Source of the DNA: Corynebacterium simulans
GTDB lineage: Bacteria > Actinomycetota > Actinomycetes > Mycobacteriales > Mycobacteriaceae
Length of the DNA: 64,000 nt
Reading direction: 5' to 3'
Assembly (NCBI RefSeq): GCF_001586215.1
Contig: NZ_CP014634.1
Span: 930,001-994,000 of the forward strand
The notes under the pieces are model-generated. The model did not search any database, was not told where the DNA came from, and was given only the letters and a program-made list of their open reading frames with translations. Shown in pieces: positions 26,911-36,553 of this stretch. The number at the start of each line of letters is the position of its first letter. Position 1 is the stretch's first letter. Made by a program: the position numbers and the translations under genes.

Positions 26911-27747
26911 TTAGTAGATGAAAACCTTGGAGCCGACTGGCACATCGTTCCAGAAGCGAACAGCATCCTGATGCGACAGGTGGATGCAGCCGTTGGACTC
27001 GTAAGCCGGGGAACCCTCGTGGAAGGCGTGGCCGGAGTTGGTGAAGTACATGGAGTAAGGCATCGGCGCGTTACCGAACTCGCGGGAGATCTCGTCTTTG
27101 ATCTTGCGGTTGATGTAGAAAGTGCCGCGCGGGGTTTCCTGACCTGCCATGCCAGCAGACATCGCAGATGCTACGTAAGAAACGTTGCCGTTGTCCTGCA
27201 GCCAGGTGCGCTTGCCGTTCAGGTCAACGCAGACGCGTGCATCCGCCGGGCAAGGGCCGCGGTCAAACTCGTTGCGCTTGCGCTGTGCTTCGGCCTCACG
27301 TGCAGCCGCCTCAGCCGCAGCATGTTCGCGTGCAACCTGCTCTGCGTGCGCACGCTCCTGCGCCTCACGTGCCGCACGTGCTTCAGCGTTCTTCTGGTCA
27401 ATCAGGCCCGGGAAGATAGCGTTGACTGCAGCGTCAACAGCCGGCTGAATAGCGTCTGCCGCAGCAGGGTTTAAAACCTTAACCTGATCCAGAATCTGAT
27501 TACGGGTGTTCCAAGCCTGCTCGCGGGACTGACCAACGAAGTTATCGATCTGTGCGCGGGCGTCCGCGGTCAGGGCATCAATCTGTGACTGCGCATCGGA
27601 GCTCATGGACTCGATGGAAGGAACGGTCTGTGCGGAAGCAGCTGGGGCGCCTGCCAAGACGGAGACGGTCATGACGCCGGCGGTCATAGGGGCAACTAGG
27701 GCACGACGTGCCTTAGAGGACACGTTGCGGGGGCGAAGTTTAGACAT
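26911..27747 (-). CDS. Secreted L,D-transpeptidase (YkuD domain)
   Basis: This probably makes or remodels 3-3 peptidoglycan cross-links, or links proteins to the wall. The 278-residue protein has a signal peptide (1-39, ending ASA), a charged Ala/Glu/Arg-rich coiled-coil region (about 115-160) and a C-terminal YkuD domain (about 168-278). The catalytic segment reads SNGCIHLS with Cys254, where the common motif is SHGC; His240 and His243 lie upstream. TATACT seven bases before the ATG predicts a leaderless transcript. Confidence 0.9.
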   Translation of the reverse strand: MSKLRPRNVSSKARRALVAPMTAGVMTVSVLAGAPAASAQTVPSIESMSSDAQSQIDALTADARAQIDNFVGQSREQAWNTRNQILDQVKVLNPAAADAIQPAVDAAVNAIFPGLIDQKNAEARAAREAQERAHAEQVAREHAAAEAAAREAEAQRKRNEFDRGPCPADARVCVDLNGKRTWLQDNGNVSYVASAMSAGMAGQETPRGTFYINRKIKDEISREFGNAPMPYSMYFTNSGHAFHEGSPAYESNGCIHLSHQDAVRFWNDVPVGSKVFIY

Positions 27748-27754
27748 GGCAACG

Positions 27755-27760
27755 AGTATA
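27755..27760 (-). promoter_or_regulatory. -10 box of the L,D-transpeptidase gene (leaderless start)
   Basis: TATACT on the minus strand with a seven-base spacer to the ATG at 27747. Confidence 0.55.
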
Positions 27761-27819
27761 GACCCTCACGTGGAATCCGCATACTCGACGCGACCCCAGT
27801 CCTCCCCCGTGATTTTCAG

Positions 27820-28614
27820 CTAATAGCGACGAGTAAGGATTCGCGGGCCGTTAGCGGTCGCGGCTACGGTGTGTTCCCAGTGAGCGGCGAGGCTGCCGTC
27901 AAGGGTGACCACAGTCCAATCGTCGTCAAGCACGGCGTTATCTTCCGTACCCAGGGTAAGCATCGGCTCAATCGCGAGAACGGAACCTTCTTGAATGAGC
28001 GGACCGCGGCCCGGCTTTCCTTCGTTCGCGAGATAAGGTTCTTCGTGCATGGTGTGGCCAATGCCGTGGCCGCCGTAGCCATCCACAATGAAAAGATCAA
28101 CGCCGAACTTATCTTCAGCGCGGTAGGTTGCTTGCTCAAGAGCGTGCGAAACATCCGTCAAGCGGTTGCCCGGGACCATCGCCTTGAGCCCTTCAGCCAA
28201 AACCCATGCCGTGGCGTCGTTAAGCGCGGTTGCTTCGGGGGCCAGCTTGCCCACGCCGAAGGTCCACGCGCTGTCTCCTACCCAACCGTCGAGCGTTGCG
28301 CCGCAGTCGATGGAGACCAAGTCACCTTCCGCCAACACGATGTCTTTGCCCGGAATGCCGTGCACGATGACATCGTTGACGGAGGCACATATGGAACCCG
28401 GGAAGCCCTCGTATCCCTTGAAGGTAGGGGTAGCGCCCAAGTCCCTGATTGTTTGCTCGGCTACTTCATCGAGCTCGAGTGTGGATACGCCAGACGCCGC
28501 AGCGGCGCGCACGGCTTGCAATGCTTTGCCGACGATTTCTCCGGCGGCCTGCATCGCGTCCAGTTCACCTGGGGTGCGTGCGGGAATGGTTTTGCTGCGG
28601 CGTCTAAATCCCAT
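27820..28614 (-). CDS. map: Methionine aminopeptidase, type I
   Basis: Map removes N-terminal methionine from new proteins. The 264-residue protein shows the metal ligands in order: [15 protein letters not shown] (two Asp), [11 protein letters not shown] (His), LAIEPML (Glu) and HWEHTVA (Glu). It follows adk by six bases in the secY-adk-map string and lacks the extended N-terminal SH3-binding region of longer forms. Confidence 0.96.
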   Translation of the reverse strand: MGFRRRSKTIPARTPGELDAMQAAGEIVGKALQAVRAAAASGVSTLELDEVAEQTIRDLGATPTFKGYEGFPGSICASVNDVIVHGIPGKDIVLAEGDLVSIDCGATLDGWVGDSAWTFGVGKLAPEATALNDATAWVLAEGLKAMVPGNRLTDVSHALEQATYRAEDKFGVDLFIVDGYGGHGIGHTMHEEPYLANEGKPGRGPLIQEGSVLAIEPMLTLGTEDNAVLDDDWTVVTLDGSLAAHWEHTVAATANGPRILTRRY

Positions 28615-28620
28615 GGCGTA

Positions 28621-29166
28621 TTACTTGCCCATAGCCTTCAGGGTGCGCTCGTTGATTTCCTCAACGGTGCCCTCAGCCTTGACGTTGATGATTTCATCGC
28701 CGTAGTGCTGGATGAGCGGGAAAGTCTCGTCGCGGTAGACGCCGAGTCGGGTGCGGATGGTCTCCTCGTTGTCATCAGCGCGGCCACGGGCCAGCATGCG
28801 CTCGACGACGACGTCCTCGGAAACCTCGAAGTTGATAACTCCGTCGAGCTTGACGCCCTTCTTCTCGAGCAGCTCGGCCAGAATGCCAGCCTGCTCCACG
28901 GTGCGTGGGAAGCCGTCCAGCAGGAAGCCGTTTGCAGCGTCGTCCTGGTTAAGGCGATCTTCAACCATGCGCGCGGTGACGTCGGTCGGAACGAGCTTGC
29001 CGGCATCAATGTAGGACTTTGCCTCAACGCCCAGCGGGGTGCCCTCACCAATGTTGGCGCGGAACAGGTCACCGGTGGAGATGTGCGGAACAGACAGCTT
29101 CTCGCTCAGGATTGCTGCTTGGGTGCCTTTGCCGGCACCGGGAGGGCCGAGGAGTACGTAACGCAT
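28621..29166 (-). CDS. adk: Adenylate kinase
   Basis: Adk interconverts ATP, AMP and ADP. The 181-residue protein has the P-loop [10 protein letters not shown] at the N-terminus, the AMP-binding [13 protein letters not shown] and a short-LID form without zinc-binding cysteines, the usual actinobacterial length. The ATG overlaps the secY stop as TAATG. Confidence 0.97.
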   Translation of the reverse strand: MRYVLLGPPGAGKGTQAAILSEKLSVPHISTGDLFRANIGEGTPLGVEAKSYIDAGKLVPTDVTARMVEDRLNQDDAANGFLLDGFPRTVEQAGILAELLEKKGVKLDGVINFEVSEDVVVERMLARGRADDNEETIRTRLGVYRDETFPLIQHYGDEIINVKAEGTVEEINERTLKAMGK

Positions 29167-30491
29167 TACTTGAGAAGTCCTTCGTAGTTGGATTGTAGGA
29201 GCTGGGACTCAATCTGCTTGACGGTAGTCAGAGCAACCGAGACCATAATCAGAATAGCGGTACCGCCGAAAGCGGAGGTGCCGTTTGCGGAAGAATGGCC
29301 AACGCCGAGATCCAGCAGGATATTCGGCAGAATAGCGATCAACGCAAGGTATAGGGAGCCTACGAACAGCAGACGGTTCATTACGAAGCCGAGGTACTGT
29401 GCGGTTGGGCGGCCCGGACGAATACCCGGGATGAAACCACCATACTTCTTCATGTTGTCTGCCTGCTCGGCAGGGTCATACTGCACCGAGACATAGAAGT
29501 AAGAGAAGAAGATGGTCAGCACGAAGTACAAGACGATGTACTGCCAGGAGCTCGGGGACTGCAGGTGCGCAATCACGTTACGCTGCCACCAGTTATCCGG
29601 CACGTTACCGGAACCAGAGTTAACGATCTGGGTGATAAGCACCGGCATATAGATAAGCGAGGACGCAAAGATAACCGGGACAACGCCGGCCTGGTTGACC
29701 TTCAGCGGCAGGTAGGTAGAGGAACCACCATACTGGCGGCGACCAACCATGCGCTTTGCGTACTGCACTGGGATGCGGCGCTGGCCCTGCTCGATAAAGG
29801 TAATGCCAACGACCAACACGACAAGACCCGCAGCGACCATGGCGAAGACCAGACCGCCGTTGTTCTGCATGATGCCCACGCCGTCGGTTGGCAAGCGCGT
29901 TGCAATGCCGGCGAAGATCATCAGGGACATGCCGTTGCCGATGCCCTTTTCAGTAATGAGCTCGCCCATCCACATAACGAGGATGGCGCCCGCGGTCATG
30001 GTGATGACCAAAACGATAAGGGTAAAGAAGTTACGGTCTTCAGCCAGAACCGGTACGCCCTGGCCCAGCAGCTGCTCGCGGTCCGCCAGGGCCACGATGC
30101 CAGAAGACTGCAGCAACGCCAGCGCGAGCGTGAGGTAACGCGTGTACTGCGTCATCTTGGCCTGACCGGACTGGCCTTCCTTCTTCAGCTGCTCAAAATG
30201 CGGGATGACAACGGTCAGCAGCTGGACGATGATCGAAGCCGTAATATACGGCATGATGCCGATGGCGAAGATAGACAACTGCAAAAGCGCGCCACCTGAA
30301 AACAGGTTAATCACGGAATACAGATTGCCGGACTCCTCCGTCAGAGAACGCAAACGACCGGAGATCGAAGCGTAATCAACGCCCGGGGATGGAATCTGGG
30401 CGCCAATGCGGTAAGCAATAATCATCAAGATAGTGAAGATGATCTTCTTACGCAGGTCGGCGTCCTTAAAAGCCTGCAAAATGGCGGACAC
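29166..30491 (-). CDS. secY: Preprotein translocase subunit SecY
   Basis: SecY is the central channel of the Sec translocon. The 441-residue protein has ten membrane segments and the conserved [13 protein letters not shown] after the first one. I use the GTG at 30491 because GGAGGA lies seven bases upstream and the product then begins [16 protein letters not shown], as in other corynebacteria. An ATG at 30527 would precede this ribosome site. Confidence 0.97.
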   Translation of the reverse strand: MSAILQAFKDADLRKKIIFTILMIIAYRIGAQIPSPGVDYASISGRLRSLTEESGNLYSVINLFSGGALLQLSIFAIGIMPYITASIIVQLLTVVIPHFEQLKKEGQSGQAKMTQYTRYLTLALALLQSSGIVALADREQLLGQGVPVLAEDRNFFTLIVLVITMTAGAILVMWMGELITEKGIGNGMSLMIFAGIATRLPTDGVGIMQNNGGLVFAMVAAGLVVLVVGITFIEQGQRRIPVQYAKRMVGRRQYGGSSTYLPLKVNQAGVVPVIFASSLIYMPVLITQIVNSGSGNVPDNWWQRNVIAHLQSPSSWQYIVLYFVLTIFFSYFYVSVQYDPAEQADNMKKYGGFIPGIRPGRPTAQYLGFVMNRLLFVGSLYLALIAILPNILLDLGVGHSSANGTSAFGGTAILIMVSVALTTVKQIESQLLQSNYEGLLK

Positions 30492-30673
30492 TACAAAATC
30501 CTCCTGGCCTTCCGGCGCTATCAACATTTAAGGGAAAATAGGTGACAACGCTCGGAGGTGGAACTCATCTGTCCCCTAACATGGGGAAGGTTGAACACTT
30601 ATGACCATGCAAGCCTACCAGCCACGCGCTATTTAGCCACATTTAAGGTAAGGATTGCCAGCCAACTAATAAG

Positions 30674-30716
30674 GAAAGCGCCCGCCTCCCGATCACTCGG
30701 GAAAGCGGGCGCTTTA
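30674..30716 (-). terminator. Terminator between rplO and secY
   Basis: AAGCGCCCGC pairs with GCGGGCGCTT, with an inner CCCGA/TCGGG stem, followed by TCCTTATT on the minus strand. It implies that secY has its own promoter in the 180 bases before its start. Confidence 0.78.
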
Positions 30717-30738
30717 ATGCTTTAAGTAACGCAGTTGA

Positions 30739-31188
30739 TTACTTGGTTGCGGTGGCGGTGCCGCCAGCAGCCTCAATCTTCTCAACAGCGGACTTAGAGA
30801 ACTTGTCAGCGGTGACATTCAGCTTGACGTTGATGTCGCCGTTGCCCAGAACCTTGACCGGCTGGTTCTTACGAACCAGGCCTGCGGAGACGAGATCTGC
30901 AACGGTGACGTCGCCACCGTTTGCGAATGCCTCTGCGAGGTCTGCAACGTTGACTACTTGGTACTCAACGTGGTTCGGGTTCTTGAAGCCCTTCAGCTTC
31001 GGCAGACGCATGTGGATCGGCATCTGGCCACCCTCGAAAGCAGCGGAAACCTGCTTACGAGCCTTGGTGCCCTTGGTACCGCGACCAGCGGTCTTACCCT
31101 TGGAAGCCTCACCGCGGCCGACGCGGGTCTTAGGCTTGTTTGCTCCTGCGGATGGGCGCAGGTCGTGCAGCTTGATGATATCAGCCAT
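30739..31188 (-). CDS. rplO: 50S ribosomal protein L15
   Basis: L15 is a late-assembly 50S protein. The 149-residue protein has the basic glycine-rich N-terminus ([19 protein letters not shown]) and the [20 protein letters not shown] segment. It is the last gene of the rpsH-to-rplO block and precedes a terminator. Confidence 0.97.
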   Translation of the reverse strand: MADIIKLHDLRPSAGANKPKTRVGRGEASKGKTAGRGTKGTKARKQVSAAFEGGQMPIHMRLPKLKGFKNPNHVEYQVVNVADLAEAFANGGDVTVADLVSAGLVRKNQPVKVLGNGDINVKLNVTADKFSKSAVEKIEAAGGTATATK

Positions 31189-31191
31189 GGT

Positions 31192-31377
31192 TTACTCCCC
31201 TGCCACTTCTTCGACGGTGACCAGGTGGCGTACCTTCTGAACCATGCCGCGGATGATCGGGGTGTCCTGCTTTACAACAGACTGGCCGATCTTCTTGAGG
31301 CCGAGAGCCTCAATGTTCTTGCGGTGATTCGGCTTGGTACCCACCAGGCCCTTTACCTGAGTAATCTTCAGAGCCAT
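31192..31377 (-). CDS. rpmD: 50S ribosomal protein L30
   Basis: A 61-residue L30 ([20 protein letters not shown]), with the [17 protein letters not shown]-terminal signature. It sits between rpsE and rplO with three-base gaps on both sides. Confidence 0.97.
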   Translation of the reverse strand: MALKITQVKGLVGTKPNHRKNIEALGLKKIGQSVVKQDTPIIRGMVQKVRHLVTVEEVAGE

Positions 31378-31380
31378 TGC

Positions 31381-32007
31381 TTATGCCTCCTGACCTGCGC
31401 GCTTACGCAGCATCTGGGCCGGAGCAACCTCTTCGAGGGACTTGCCACGACGTGCGGCAACCTCTTCAGGGCGAACCAGCTGCTTGAGGCCGTCCACGGT
31501 AGCGCGGACGACGTTGAGGGCGTTGTCGGAGCCGAGGGACTTCGACAGGATGTCCTGCACACCAGCGCACTCGAGCACCGGACGTGCAGCACCACCGGCA
31601 ATAACACCGGTACCAGGTGCGGCAGGCTTCATCATGACGATGCCAGCTGCGTCGCGACCCTCGACCGGGTGGGTGATGGTGCCGGCGATCATCGGGACAC
31701 GGAAGAAGTTCTTGCGAGCCTCTTCTGCACCCTTCTGAATTGCGGCAGGGACTTCCTTAGCCTTGCCGTAGCCAACGCCAACCATGCCCTGGCCATCGCC
31801 AACGACGACGAGAGCGGTGAAGGACATGTTGCGGCCACCCTTAACCGTCTTGGAGACGCGATTGATGGTGACTACGCGCTCGATGTACTTATCGCGCTCG
31901 TTGTCCTGCTGATTACGACGATCGTTGCGACGACCGCCATTGTTGCGGTCGTTATTACGACCGTTCTCGGCGGAGCGTCCGCCGTCACGCTTTTCACGGT
32001 CCGACAT
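31381..32007 (-). CDS. rpsE: 30S ribosomal protein S5
   Basis: S5 acts in decoding accuracy and mRNA entry. The 208-residue protein has a charged, Asn/Arg-rich N-terminal extension of about 40 residues, then [20 protein letters not shown] and the conserved [20 protein letters not shown]. The extension is usual for actinobacteria. Confidence 0.97.
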   Translation of the reverse strand: MSDREKRDGGRSAENGRNNDRNNGGRRNDRRNQQDNERDKYIERVVTINRVSKTVKGGRNMSFTALVVVGDGQGMVGVGYGKAKEVPAAIQKGAEEARKNFFRVPMIAGTITHPVEGRDAAGIVMMKPAAPGTGVIAGGAARPVLECAGVQDILSKSLGSDNALNVVRATVDGLKQLVRPEEVAARRGKSLEEVAPAQMLRKRAGQEA

Positions 32008-32047
32008 TAGGCGTTCCTTCCGTTGATGTTTCCGTTTGCCATGATCA

Positions 32048-32449
32048 TTAGAACTTCAGACCACCTTCACGAGCTGCCTCTGCGAGAGCGGCAACGCGAC
32101 CGTGGTACTTGTAGCCAGCACGGTCGAAGACAACTGCCTCGATGCCAGCAGCCTTGGCGCGCTCAGCGATCAAGGCGCCAACCTTTGCGGCCTTTGCCTT
32201 CTTGTCGCCCTCGAGCGCACGAACGTCAGCTTCCATGGAGGAAGCTGCGACCAAGGTGTGGCCAGCCAGGTCGTCGATGACCTGGACGTGCATGTGGCGG
32301 GAAGAGCGGTGAACGACCAGACGCGGTGCCTCAGGGGTGCCGCGCAGGGTCTTACGGATGCGGAAGTGACGGCGTGCGCGTGCTTCGCGACGGCGGGAGG
32401 AGATGTCCTTGCCGATTGGGGTGCGCTTTGCGTTTTCAGTGTTAGCCAT
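32048..32449 (-). CDS. rplR: 50S ribosomal protein L18
   Basis: L18 binds 5S rRNA in the central protuberance. The 133-residue protein has [19 protein letters not shown] and ends [20 protein letters not shown] with the short GLKF tail. It follows rplF by three bases. Confidence 0.97.
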   Translation of the reverse strand: MANTENAKRTPIGKDISSRRREARARRHFRIRKTLRGTPEAPRLVVHRSSRHMHVQVIDDLAGHTLVAASSMEADVRALEGDKKAKAAKVGALIAERAKAAGIEAVVFDRAGYKYHGRVAALAEAAREGGLKF

Positions 32450-32452
32450 TGC

Positions 32453-32989
32453 TTACTTACCCGTCTTTCCGACCTTGCGGCGGACCTGCTCGCCTTCGTA
32501 ACGAATGCCCTTGCCCTTGTAAGGATCGTCCTTACGCAGGCGGCGAATGTTAGCGGCGACCTGTCCGACCTTTTGCTTGTCAATACCAGATACGGAGAGC
32601 TTGGTTGCGCCATCCACAGCGAAGGTGATGCCCTCCGGAGCCTTGATGAGGATCGGGTGGGAGTAACCCAGAGAAAACTCGAGGTCGCTACCCTTCTGCT
32701 GAACACGGTAGCCGACACCGAAGATTTCCATCTTGATGGTGTAGCCCTCGGTCACGCCAATAACTGCGTTGTTGACGAGAGAGCGAGACAGGCCGTGCAG
32801 AGCGCGGTTCTTGCGGTCATCATCTGGACGGGAAACCGTGATTACGGAATCCTCGACTGCGATGGTGATTGGCTCTGGCAGAACGACGGTCTGGGTACCC
32901 TTGGAACCCTTAACCTCGACCTCCTGGCCGTTTACCTTGATTTCAACGCCGGATGGTACGGCGATTGGTGCTAGACCGATACGAGACAT
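32453..32989 (-). CDS. rplF: 50S ribosomal protein L6
   Basis: L6 is a two-domain protein near the factor-binding site. The 178-residue protein starts [20 protein letters not shown] and ends with the conserved [20 protein letters not shown]. Confidence 0.98.
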   Translation of the reverse strand: MSRIGLAPIAVPSGVEIKVNGQEVEVKGSKGTQTVVLPEPITIAVEDSVITVSRPDDDRKNRALHGLSRSLVNNAVIGVTEGYTIKMEIFGVGYRVQQKGSDLEFSLGYSHPILIKAPEGITFAVDGATKLSVSGIDKQKVGQVAANIRRLRKDDPYKGKGIRYEGEQVRRKVGKTGK

Positions 32990-33003
32990 GTGTCAATCCT
33001 CCC

Positions 33004-33387
33004 TTACCAGACGTAGGCGAGAACTTCTCCGCCTACGCCCTTCTCCTGAGCCTGACGGTCGGTCAGCAGACCCTGAGACGTGGAGATGATAGCCACGCCC
33101 AGGCCGCCAAGGACCTTCGGCAGATTGGTGGACTTTGCGTACACACGCAGACCCGGCTTAGACACGCGACGCAGACCAGAGATGGAGCGCTCACGGTTGT
33201 TGTACTTGAGGGTGAGCTCGAGCTCGCGGCCCTCAACGGAGTAGTCAGCGATGTAGCCTTCCTGCTTCAAGATGTCGGCGATGTTTGCCTTGATCTTGGA
33301 GGTCGGCATCGACACGGTGTCGTGGTGCGCATGGCTTGCGTTGCGCACGCGCGACAGCATGTCGGCGATAGGATCAGTCATGGTCAT
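33004..33387 (-). CDS. rpsH: 30S ribosomal protein S8
   Basis: S8 is a core 16S rRNA-binding protein and often the autogenous regulator of the spc operon. The 127-residue protein starts [17 protein letters not shown] and ends [22 protein letters not shown] (cited by its ends). The reading from 33432 adds residues without family support. Here S8 heads its own transcript because the upstream spc genes are displaced by the fdhD/sortase block. Confidence 0.97.
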   Translation of the reverse strand: MTMTDPIADMLSRVRNASHAHHDTVSMPTSKIKANIADILKQEGYIADYSVEGRELELTLKYNNRERSISGLRRVSKPGLRVYAKSTNLPKVLGGLGVAIISTSQGLLTDRQAQEKGVGGEVLAYVW

Positions 33388-33432
33388 GTGAGTGACCGTT
33401 ACCTTTCTCGTTGCGGTTCCCGTACCCACCAA

Positions 33433-33740
33433 AGCGTTTTCCGTGTGATTTCGGGCTACTCACGCTCCTCACGGTCAATACCGTAAGGCGCTCGCCACCC
33501 TTTGATACATACAACGGGCCGCCGAAAACGGCGGGGGGCCTACAACAAAGTTGATGATGTTCAGTTCTTGATTCAGGCTCTACGTTTCTGCAGCTTGTAG
33601 GGCTAGATTTCATTTGCCATCTGGTCACACTACAGCCTCGACGTGAGTCTGAACTGCAACACTACCCGCTAACCTGCAGTTTTCCAAATCTTTTTTAGCG
33701 TCGAAGCTGCATGTCACCCTCGAGGACTAGAGTGGCCGTC
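33433..33740. promoter_or_regulatory. Divergent control region of rpsH and the DUF6457 gene
   Basis: The roughly 310-base gap holds no credible gene. A tight hairpin CCGCCG-AAAA-CGGCGG lies at 33519-33534, upstream of rpsH. On the plus strand TAGAGT lies seven bases before the ATG at 33741, suggesting a leaderless start for the DUF6457-fdhD unit. No rpsN (S14) is present, although this is where it would lie in a classical spc operon. Confidence 0.4.
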
Positions 33741-33986
33741 ATGACTGCAGAAAATGACCCTATCCACTCCGCCCACCAGTGGTTGGAGGAAGCGGCAGAA
33801 CTAATCGGCGTCGACAAGCAAGATGCCACTGCCTTGACCCGTGAGCTGCTCGACCTTACCCGCGACGTCGCACACAGCACCTCGCGCCCGGCCGCTCCCC
33901 TGACGGCATATTTGGTTGGGTTGGCCTCGCGGGACTCGGACGAGGCGCGCGCGAACATCGCCAAACTGCGGGCGGAGCTGAACTAG
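33741..33986 (+). CDS. DUF6457-type small protein upstream of fdhD
   Basis: An 81-residue helical protein (MTAENDPIHSAHQWLEEAAE) resembling the small DUF6457 domain often encoded beside or fused to molybdenum-cofactor genes. Its stop overlaps the GTG of fdhD as TAGTG, so the two are coupled. I read it from the ATG at 33741, which has a TAGAGT box seven bases upstream. Function unknown; a role with molybdoenzyme maturation is inferred from context. Confidence 0.75.
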   Translation: MTAENDPIHSAHQWLEEAAELIGVDKQDATALTRELLDLTRDVAHSTSRPAAPLTAYLVGLASRDSDEARANIAKLRAELN

Positions 33987-34828
33987 TGGCGGGCCGGGCA
34001 ACAAAGTCCTTTGCCGTGACCAAGGTTCACTTGGATGGCACGGAGGTAACCCAGGTGGATACCCGCGCCGACATCGTCACTGGCGAGGAGCCGCTGGAGA
34101 TTCGTGTCGGCGGGCAGACCCTGACCACCACCATGCGCACTCCGGGCCATGATATTGAGCTAGCTCATGGCTTTTTGCATTCTGAGGGCCATATCGCCAC
34201 GCTTGCCGACGTCTCCGAAGCCCGCTACTGCGCTGGTTCCACCGTGGACGGTATGAACACCTATAACCTGCTGGATATCGATCTGGCCCAGAAGAATGTC
34301 ATTGGGCTAAAAGATCTGCGGCTTACGCTCACCAACTCCGCGTGCGGCGTATGCGGCACCAGCTCCATCGAGGATTTAAACAAGAAATCGCGCTACGCGC
34401 TCCCCAACATCCAGATTGACCCAGCCGTGGTTGCGCAGCTGCCCGAAAAGCTGCGCGCCGAGCAAAAGCTCTTCCGCAAGACCGGTGGTATCCACGCCGC
34501 CGGCGCATTCACCTTAGACGGCAAGCCCATCGTTGTGCGAGAGGACGTCGGCAGGCACAACGCAGCAGACAAGGTCATCGGGCACCTGCTCCTTGAAGAT
34601 CGCCTGCCCGCAGACGACCTTATTTTGGTTATGAGCTCCCGCGCCAGCTTCGAGCTTGTACAAAAGGCAGCAATGGCCGGGTTCGGTATGCTCGTTGCTG
34701 TTAGCGCGGCATCCTCGCTCGCTGTGGAGACTGCCCGGGAGACTGGCATGGCTTTGGTAGGGTTTGCCCGCGGCGATCGTTTCAACATCTACGCAGGTGA
34801 ACTCAAGCCAGGAGAACTCAAGCGATGA
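33986..34828 (+). CDS. fdhD: Formate dehydrogenase accessory sulfurtransferase FdhD
   Basis: FdhD carries sulfur from a cysteine desulfurase to the molybdenum cofactor of formate dehydrogenase. The 280-residue protein has the sulfur-binding CGVC motif (Cys120, Cys123), HGFLHSEGHI and GGIHAAGAF segments and the VREDVGRHNAADKVIG signature. The GTG start overlaps the upstream stop, and its own stop overlaps the next gene as ATGA. No formate dehydrogenase gene is in the window. Confidence 0.95.
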   Translation: MAGRATKSFAVTKVHLDGTEVTQVDTRADIVTGEEPLEIRVGGQTLTTTMRTPGHDIELAHGFLHSEGHIATLADVSEARYCAGSTVDGMNTYNLLDIDLAQKNVIGLKDLRLTLTNSACGVCGTSSIEDLNKKSRYALPNIQIDPAVVAQLPEKLRAEQKLFRKTGGIHAAGAFTLDGKPIVVREDVGRHNAADKVIGHLLLEDRLPADDLILVMSSRASFELVQKAAMAGFGMLVAVSAASSLAVETARETGMALVGFARGDRFNIYAGELKPGELKR

Positions 34829-35577
34829 GCAACCACTCTTCAAAAAAGATCCGCAGTACTGGGGAACTCATCGAGTTCCTTGCTGACGCCAGCATCAGCC
34901 CCGAGGTCGCGGCCTTACGTCCCGACTACCGCGCGCTGCTCATCGCCGTCGATGGCATCACGCCTGCGCCTTCCGACGCCCACTCGGAGCAGCTCTTGCG
35001 CAACGCCGAAGACGTTGCCCGCGCACGCTTGGGCAAGTGCGCCGTCACGGACTTCCCGCACATCGCAGCATGGCGCAAGGCTTATCAAGGATTCGGCGCG
35101 AAGCCATCGCGAACCCGCAACAGCACGGAGGCGCTCATACGCCGCGCGGAAAAGGGGCTGCCTCGCATCAACCGCCTCACGGACATCTATAACTCGCTGT
35201 CCGTGACTTACGAGATCCCCTTCGGCGGCGAAGACCTGAACGACTATGTATCCGCTCCACAGCTGGTGCGAGCTACTGGTGCTGAGAACTTCGCCACTAT
35301 GGACAAAGGCGAGCCTGTAACCGAGCATCCCGAACCGGGCGAGGTGGTCTGGCTCGATGCGAACGGGGTCACATGCCGCCGCTGGAATTGGCGCCAGTGC
35401 ACCCGCACGGCGCTGCACGACGACACCACTGCGGCGCTGTTCATCCTCGATGCACTGGAACCTGTCGACGACGTCGAGCTGCGCGCTGTGGGTGAAAACC
35501 TAATCGACGAGCTCCGGGAGTATTCCTCGGAACTCGTCGTTGCAATGCGCATCCTGCGCGCAGAAGATGATGCTTAG
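34825..35577 (+). CDS. B3/4 (phenylalanyl-tRNA synthetase beta-like) domain protein
   Basis: A 250-residue stand-alone protein with the B3/4 domain of PheRS beta; the marker is the IAAWRKAYQGFGAKPSRTRN region followed by LPRINRLTDIYNSLSV. Stand-alone B3/4 proteins are sometimes proposed to edit mischarged tRNA or bind amino-acid-like ligands; the substrate here is unknown. It overlaps fdhD by four bases (ATGA) and overlaps the convergent transporter gene by four bases. Confidence 0.85.
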   Translation: MSNHSSKKIRSTGELIEFLADASISPEVAALRPDYRALLIAVDGITPAPSDAHSEQLLRNAEDVARARLGKCAVTDFPHIAAWRKAYQGFGAKPSRTRNSTEALIRRAEKGLPRINRLTDIYNSLSVTYEIPFGGEDLNDYVSAPQLVRATGAENFATMDKGEPVTEHPEPGEVVWLDANGVTCRRWNWRQCTRTALHDDTTAALFILDALEPVDDVELRAVGENLIDELREYSSELVVAMRILRAEDDA

Positions 35578-36359
35578 TCGCGGTAAGCCTCAGGGCCCTT
35601 GTTGAGCCAGGCGTAAACGCCGCCGATGAGGAAGCCGCCGCCGATGACGTTGCCCACCCAAACCAGCGACCAGTTGGTGAGAACAGCGCCCAGGGTAAAG
35701 CCATCCGGCAGTGGGTTAGAGCAGAAGAAGGTCAGCGTCATCAAGCAGAAGTTTGCGATGACGTGCTCGAGGCTAAGGCCCACGAAGCAGGCGATGATCG
35801 GCACGATGACGAAGAACTTCGAGACGATGTCCTTGGCAAAGACAGCACCGACGATGGCCATGTTGACCACGAAGTTTGCGAGGATGCCCTCAACCAGCAG
35901 GCCGCCTGGGCCCTTTTCTAGTTTGCCCATGGACAGCGTTGCGATGAGGTGCGATGGGTCAATGTGCCCCAGCTTCGCGGAAACACCCATGGCAGCGGCG
36001 AAGAGTACGGCACCAACAAAGTTGAAGAATGTGGTGACGATGAGCAGCCAAAAGCCCTTGCCCCAGCCCACCTGTTTATTGATGGCACCGTAGACGACGT
36101 ACATCATGCTGCCGGTAGCAAGCTCCGCGCCGAGGATGACGATGGCGAAAAGTCCAAGGCCGAAAAGCATGGCGAAGACTGGTGCACCCAGGCCCTTTGC
36201 GTGCTTGTCGACGGCCTGACCTACGACGGCCGCGAAACCGGTACCGATGGCGAGATAGACGCCGGCCAAGATCGCACGTACCGCGAAGCGGGCGAAGGAC
36301 TCGTCGAGCAGAGTCACTTTCTTCTTAATTGCTGCTGCAGCAGATTCGTTGAGAGACAC
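35574..36359 (-). CDS. Formate/nitrite transporter family protein (FocA/NirC)
   Basis: A 261-residue channel of the FNT family with six membrane segments. The signature regions are LGAELATGSMMYVVYGA and LEHVIANFCLMTLTFFCS. It starts at a GTG with AAGGA six bases upstream; TATAAC lies in the promoter region. It converges on the B3/4 gene with overlapping stops. Proximity to fdhD makes formate the likelier substrate, but nitrite cannot be excluded. Confidence 0.9.
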   Translation of the reverse strand: MSLNESAAAAIKKKVTLLDESFARFAVRAILAGVYLAIGTGFAAVVGQAVDKHAKGLGAPVFAMLFGLGLFAIVILGAELATGSMMYVVYGAINKQVGWGKGFWLLIVTTFFNFVGAVLFAAAMGVSAKLGHIDPSHLIATLSMGKLEKGPGGLLVEGILANFVVNMAIVGAVFAKDIVSKFFVIVPIIACFVGLSLEHVIANFCLMTLTFFCSNPLPDGFTLGAVLTNWSLVWVGNVIGGGFLIGGVYAWLNKGPEAYRD

Positions 36360-36553
36360 GAAGCTTCCTTTACCTAGAGTTATAACTGCGATAACACTAC
36401 AGCGAAGTTCCAGGCTGCGCCAACAACTTTATGCCCACCACACGTGGGTATTTTCCGCGGTTATTATTGCTCAACGCCTGCCAAGGATTAAAATTAGTTA
36501 GAAAATTCACTTACTTTTAGAACCCACCTCCCTCACCCCTGGAGCCGCCGCCC

